From CAG-390 sp964579135 (GTDB lineage: Bacteria; Bacillota; Clostridia; Oscillospirales; CAG-272), in the NCBI GenBank assembly GCA_964579135.1, contig CAZOFD010000004.1, positions 1 through 64,000 on the forward strand: a DNA stretch of 64,000 bases. Reading direction: 5' to 3'. Below, in pieces: positions 61,201-64,000 of this stretch. The number at the start of each line of letters is the position of its first letter. Position 1 is the stretch's first letter. The translations under genes were made by a program, and so were the position numbers. Under the pieces are notes generated by a model that saw only the letters and a program-made list of their open reading frames with translations, searched no databases and was not told the origin of the DNA.

Positions 61201-62710
61201 AGATATACCTTTTGAGACCTTTTTGGGCTTTAAAGGCGATAAATCTCCGGATATCGACCTGAACTTCTCGGGAGACGTGCAGGGGCGTGTGCATAAGTTT
61301 ACCGAGGAACTGTTCGGAGCCGAAAACGTGTTCCGTGCGGGAACTCTCGGCACGCTTGCCGACAAGACCGCGTACGGTTTCGTTATGAAATATTTCGAGT
61401 CCAAGGGGCAGCACCTCTCGCGCGCCGAGATCGACAGGATAATATCGAATTGCGTCGGCGTCAAGCGCACGACGGGGCAGCACCCCGGCGGTATCATCGT
61501 TATACCGAGGGAGTACGACGTTTACGATTTTACCCCCGTGCAGCACCCCGCGGACGACCCGAAATCGGACATAATCACAACGCACTTTGCTTTTTCGTAC
61601 CTGCACGATACCATTCTTAAGCTCGACGAGCTCGGTCACGATATTCCGACAAAATACAAATATCTCGAAAAGTACAGCGGAATGTCGGTAATGGACGTGC
61701 AAATGAACGACCGCAGCGTTTACGAGATATTCGAATCCACCGATCCGCTCGGTATCCCGCAAATGAGTCGCGACGACCATAAAACGAAATTGCTCGGTCT
61801 TTCCGTCGGAACGCTCGGCTTGCCGGAGTTCGGTACGAACTTTATTCAGGGTGTTTTGATCGACGCAAAACCGAAGAATTTTGCGGACCTTATGCAGATA
61901 TCGGGGCTTACTCACGGAACCGACGTTTGGCTCGGCAACGCGCAGGATCTTATACGCGACGGTATTTGCACCATATCCGAAGTCGTCGGAACACGTGACG
62001 GTATAATGCTTGACCTTATAAGATACGGCGTTGACAAGCTCCTGTCGTTTAAGATTATGGAGTTCGTCAGAAAAAATAAACGCGGCATTAAGATCCCCGA
62101 CGATATGATGGCGGCGATGCGCGAAAAGGGCGTGCCCGAATGGTACATAGATTCGCTGCAAAAGATCAAGTATATGTTTCCGAAGGCTCACGCCGCGGCG
62201 TACGTTATGTCGGCGATACGCCTTGCGTGGTTCAAGGTGCACCGCCCCGTTGCCTTTTATTGCGCGATATTGACCGTTGCCCCCGACGGGTTTGACGGCG
62301 AGATAGTCGGGCGAGGGCGCGACGCCGTGGTGCGCAAACTCGAGGATATCGAAAAGCTCGGTAAGGACGCTACGCAAAAAGACAAAGAAACGGCGTCTGC
62401 GCTCCAACTCGCAGACGAGGCAATGCTTCGCGGCATAAGGTTTTTGCCCGTCAGCCTAAAGTATTCCGACGCAAAGGAATTTTTGCCCGAAAAGGGCAAT
62501 ATCAGGATGCCGCTCTCATCGCTTCCGGGGCTCGGCGTAACGGCGGCGGAGAGCATAGCGCAGGCAAGAGCGGAGGAGCCTTTCTTTTCGATCGAAGATC
62601 TGCGTATTCGCGCCAAGGTCAACAAATCGGTTATAGAAACGCTCAGAAACGCCGGCGCGTTCGACGGATTGAGCGAGACCGACCAAATATCGATGTTCGA
62701 TACGTTTTGA
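58211..62710 (+). CDS. polC: DNA polymerase III alpha subunit, PolC type
   Basis: Replicative polymerase with built-in proofreading. 1499 residues, slightly longer than the 1430-1440 usual in Bacillus. Order: N-terminal region and OB fold (to about 375), PHP domain (ELHLHTNMSTMDALI, about 379; AITDHGNVQGF), inserted DEDDh exonuclease (FDLETTGLSA at about 475 with HNADFDVGF and HHHRAIDDA), second PHP part, zinc-like CKKC/CPRC Cys (about 962-995), palm motif SPDIDLNFSGDVQG (about 1013-1026), and C-terminal helix-hairpin-helix. Last gene of the plus-strand run. Confidence 0.97.
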   Translation: MKSIYELFSKYTPDAEADKFFSAITEYSIRRSPAREEMFEITASLPNIVARKYVYAAENGIREAYDGKYFVQFRPKYPSELFSLQYIPELIPEIERLGGVTKGFFTECDYEIDGDMLAFSIPFGKGGIEFLDMGKTKSLISDIIYAEFGIRIAVDIKEKANCVSYYSSEAHKNQIETIEAQCRRSIETYDAHASETERYEANASVSAEEERGDLTRLWSPYNENEIAVVEDGVCTIGDSQFDISEPKYYFGDPFKIVPESVSALRGNKRGAVIVGTVCNTRCEERFKKHYVTCGVFDGNATMQLRFKPISEPEDGEEEKSGAQLAEELAAKFPSGDCVAVMGDVKTDIKSHDLYMDPKSFAAVSEIKRTDKAEQKRVELHLHTNMSTMDALIPPDALVKRAIKWGHKAIAITDHGNVQGFPEAMIALEKAYGKNSDVPEEERLKVIYGMEAYFVNNTASPLYGKYDGGFDDETIVFDLETTGLSAATCKIIEIGAIKMRAGREIDRFSTFVDPKMHISEEITRLTSITDADVENAPAIEEVLPKFLDFVGDRLLVAHNADFDVGFVRAAAKQLSLEFKNPYLDTVGLSRFLNRDIKNHKLDTVAKYFGLEDFHHHRAIDDAKILSEIYVCMVEKLRNFELFDFAAVVREITSSADPLKLKTYHMILLAKNQTGLKNLYRLISKSYLNYYHRQPRIPKTELDKYREGLLVGSACSSGELYSAILENKPDKEIEEIAEYYDYLEIQPTSNDGYLIEENTVGGVEDLQNINRRICELGEKFGKPVVATCDAHFLDPADELYRRILLAGMKFKDADRPTPIYLRTTDEMLREFSYLGEEKAFEVVVENTRRIADTVERIRPIPPGTYTPHLDGAEEELTEKCWTRARSMYGDDLPELVEKRLSTELDSIIKHGFAVLYVIAERLVKYSESQGYLVGSRGSVGSSFVATMAGISEVNPLPPHYYCKKCRYNDFSNPNNVGSGFDLPTAFCPRCGEKLEQDGQDIPFETFLGFKGDKSPDIDLNFSGDVQGRVHKFTEELFGAENVFRAGTLGTLADKTAYGFVMKYFESKGQHLSRAEIDRIISNCVGVKRTTGQHPGGIIVIPREYDVYDFTPVQHPADDPKSDIITTHFAFSYLHDTILKLDELGHDIPTKYKYLEKYSGMSVMDVQMNDRSVYEIFESTDPLGIPQMSRDDHKTKLLGLSVGTLGLPEFGTNFIQGVLIDAKPKNFADLMQISGLTHGTDVWLGNAQDLIRDGICTISEVVGTRDGIMLDLIRYGVDKLLSFKIMEFVRKNKRGIKIPDDMMAAMREKGVPEWYIDSLQKIKYMFPKAHAAAYVMSAIRLAWFKVHRPVAFYCAILTVAPDGFDGEIVGRGRDAVVRKLEDIEKLGKDATQKDKETASALQLADEAMLRGIRFLPVSLKYSDAKEFLPEKGNIRMPLSSLPGLGVTAAESIAQARAEEPFFSIEDLRIRAKVNKSVIETLRNAGAFDGLSETDQISMFDTF

Positions 62711-62728
62711 CCCGCGCAAAAGTCACGA

Positions 62729-62759
62729 AAAAGCGGCGATCGCAAAGATCGCCGCTTTT
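62729..62759. terminator. Bidirectional terminator after polC
   Basis: AAAAGCGGCGATC (62729-62741) pairs with GATCGCCGCTTTT (62747-62759) around GCAAA. T-run on both strands. Confidence 0.92.
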
Positions 62760-62761
62760 AT

Positions 62762-62810
62762 TATAAAAACATCCGCCGAATGGGCGCATAGGTGCGACCT
62801 TTCGGCGGAT
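62762..62810 (-). terminator. Terminator of dxs
   Basis: ATCCGCCGAA (62771-62780) pairs with TTCGGCGGAT (62801-62810) with an inner GCGCA/TGCG extension. On the minus strand GTTTTTATA follows the hairpin. Confidence 0.88.
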
Positions 62811-62839
62811 ATTTTCGCTTTTTATCGTTACGGCTCGAT

Positions 62840-64000
62840 TTATGCTTCGTCGCGCAGCATATCCTCCATTGCCAGAACGACGCTGTCCGCGTCGATCTTT
62901 TGCGATGCATAAACGCTTTCCTTGCCGTTTGCCGCGGCAAAACCGTCGTCCGAGGCGAGGATGGTATAACGCGCGTGGGTAAACGCGCCGCGACGCGCGA
63001 GCGCGTCCGAAAGATTCATACCGAAGCCGCCGCGTCGTATCTCCTCTTCGAGAAATACGACGTTGCGAATTTTGCCGTTTGAAGCATCGAGGAGCTCCGA
63101 GGCGAGCTTGTCGTACGGCGCGGCGTATTCGCAAAGAAAGACCGCGCACTCGATCCCGCGCCGCCCGAGGAGTTCTTTGGCTTTCAGCGCTGTTGTCGCC
63201 ATTCGCCCGTGAACTACAACGGCACAGCGCGTTTCGCTTGTCAGACCGCTCGTTCGTACCCCCGCGACGTCGGGGGCGCGATCTTTGTAAAATGCGTCCG
63301 TTATCGCCGCGTCCTCCACGTCGTTCGGGTATCTGACGGCTGCAGGCTCCGCAGCGCGGAGTGCCTCGGCAAGCGCGGCACGCAACGCGGCGTACGTTGC
63401 CGGCGTATAGATCTTTACGTTCGGTATCTCGGAGAGAAAGGCAACGTCGTAGATGCCGTTATGCGTGGCTCCGTCGGATATATTTATGCCGGCGCGATCG
63501 ACGCAAAATACTACGGGCAGTTTTTGCAGCGCAACGTCGTGGATGACGTTGTCGTATGCTCGTTGCAAAAAAGTGGAGTATATTGCGCAAACGGGGCGCG
63601 CACCGCCTGCCGCAAGCCCTGCGGCAAAAGTGACCGCGTGCTCTTCGGCGATTCCGACGTCGAAAAATCTGTCGGAAAATTCGCTCTCGAAGCGTGAAAG
63701 CCCCGTTCCGCGGCTCATAGCGGCGGTTATCGCGCAAATTTTTTCGTTATTCGCGGCGAGGGCGCAAAGTTCGTCGCCGAACGCGGAGGAAAATCCGCCC
63801 GCGGGATCGGCGTACTTGCTCGGTATCGAGTGATATTTGTCCGGGGTTTCCTCGGCGGGGGCGTACCCTTTGCCTTTGACCGTTTTTACGTGCAAAATAA
63901 CGCTTTCGTTGCATTTTTTCGCTTCGCTCAGCATAGCTTCGACGCTTTTGCGGTCGTTCCCGTCGATCGGTCCTATATAGTACAGCCCGAGATTTTCGAA
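62840..64000 (-). CDS. dxs: 1-deoxy-D-xylulose-5-phosphate synthase, C-terminal part (5' end outside window)
   Basis: First step of the MEP pathway. 386 codons are in the window; the frame is open to position 64000, where it reads FENLGLYYIGPIDGN, the linker after the thiamine-diphosphate domain. The transketolase pyrimidine domain follows, with FFDVGIAEEHAVTFAAGLAA (catalytic Glu), RAYDNVIHDVALQKLPVVF and DGATHNGIYD, then the C-terminal domain. Convergent with polC. Confidence 0.97.
   Translation of the reverse strand, partial: FENLGLYYIGPIDGNDRKSVEAMLSEAKKCNESVILHVKTVKGKGYAPAEETPDKYHSIPSKYADPAGGFSSAFGDELCALAANNEKICAITAAMSRGTGLSRFESEFSDRFFDVGIAEEHAVTFAAGLAAGGARPVCAIYSTFLQRAYDNVIHDVALQKLPVVFCVDRAGINISDGATHNGIYDVAFLSEIPNVKIYTPATYAALRAALAEALRAAEPAAVRYPNDVEDAAITDAFYKDRAPDVAGVRTSGLTSETRCAVVVHGRMATTALKAKELLGRRGIECAVFLCEYAAPYDKLASELLDASNGKIRNVVFLEEEIRRGGFGMNLSDALARRGAFTHARYTILASDDGFAAANGKESVYASQKIDADSVVLAMEDMLRDEA

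Noticed and set aside
58229..62407. Minus-strand open frame of 1392 codons opposite polC
   Set aside because: It is a shadow of the real polC frame, caused by codon bias that avoids stops on the other strand; it is rich in Arg, Val and Tyr and has no domain.
1..64000. CRISPR arrays, insertion sequences, prophage, integron or rRNA
   Set aside because: No regularly spaced repeats, transposase, integrase, phage structural gene or rRNA motif was seen in the window.

Overview
The window looks like chromosomal core DNA of a spore-forming or formerly spore-forming, probably anaerobic, member of the Bacillota (Clostridia), most likely an uncultured gut lineage. This rests on PolC-type DNA polymerase III, the spoVB-mazG-rqcP-yabP-yabQ-divIC sporulation/division cluster, a SpoIVFB-like protease, YlmC/YmxH, CdaA/CdaR, bifunctional Rel, energy-coupling-factor (ECF) transport genes and near-consensus sigma-A promoters (TTGACA-17-TATAAT). 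G+C is about one half by eye. I see no phage, insertion sequence, CRISPR array or rRNA. The assignment to a lineage is inference.

Layout. 1-6.5 kb: a partial tRNA-Ser; nagB; a pnuC-type transporter on the minus strand with a long attenuator-like leader; and, divergent from it, a MarR regulator followed by a heterodimeric ABC exporter. 6.7-7.6 kb: tRNA-Leu and a SpoIVFB-like protease, both minus strand. 7.7-12 kb: the potABCD polyamine uptake operon, whose PotD carries an unusual C-terminal membrane segment. 12-22 kb: cdaA-cdaR, an FAD-dependent oxidoreductase interrupted by a one-base frameshift, recJ, relA, dtd, hemZ. 22-27.3 kb: a nucleoside kinase and the sporulation/division cluster. 27.3-29.5 kb, minus strand: a TSCPD protein and htpG.

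29.6-35 kb: ispE, a split ThrE-type exporter, an unfamiliar spermidine-synthase-like protein, a minimal SufC/SufB-like pair, HU. 34.9-37.4 kb, minus strand: DUF421, asnA, MmcQ/YjbR. 37.6-49.5 kb: a long co-directional run of ruvC, rRNA methyltransferase, ecfA-ecfA-ecfT, truA, DUF5711, cvpA, a ClpE-like unfoldase, a P-type-ATPase-like protein that has lost its catalytic motifs, and ylmC. 49.6-62.7 kb: rpsB-tsf, then pyrH-frr-uppS-cdsA-dxr-rseP-ispG-polC. The minus-strand 3' part of dxs runs off the right edge.

How the genes fit together: ispE, dxr, ispG and dxs supply isoprenoid precursors by the MEP route, and uppS turns them into the undecaprenyl carrier that a SpoVB-like flippase family depends on. 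cdaA/cdaR and relA make c-di-AMP and (p)ppGpp. The most unusual items are the catalytically dead P-type ATPase homologue next to a zinc-finger Clp ATPase, the pnuC leader with mutually exclusive hairpins, a hairpin that holds the ylmC ribosome-binding site in a bulge, and the doubly anchored PotD.
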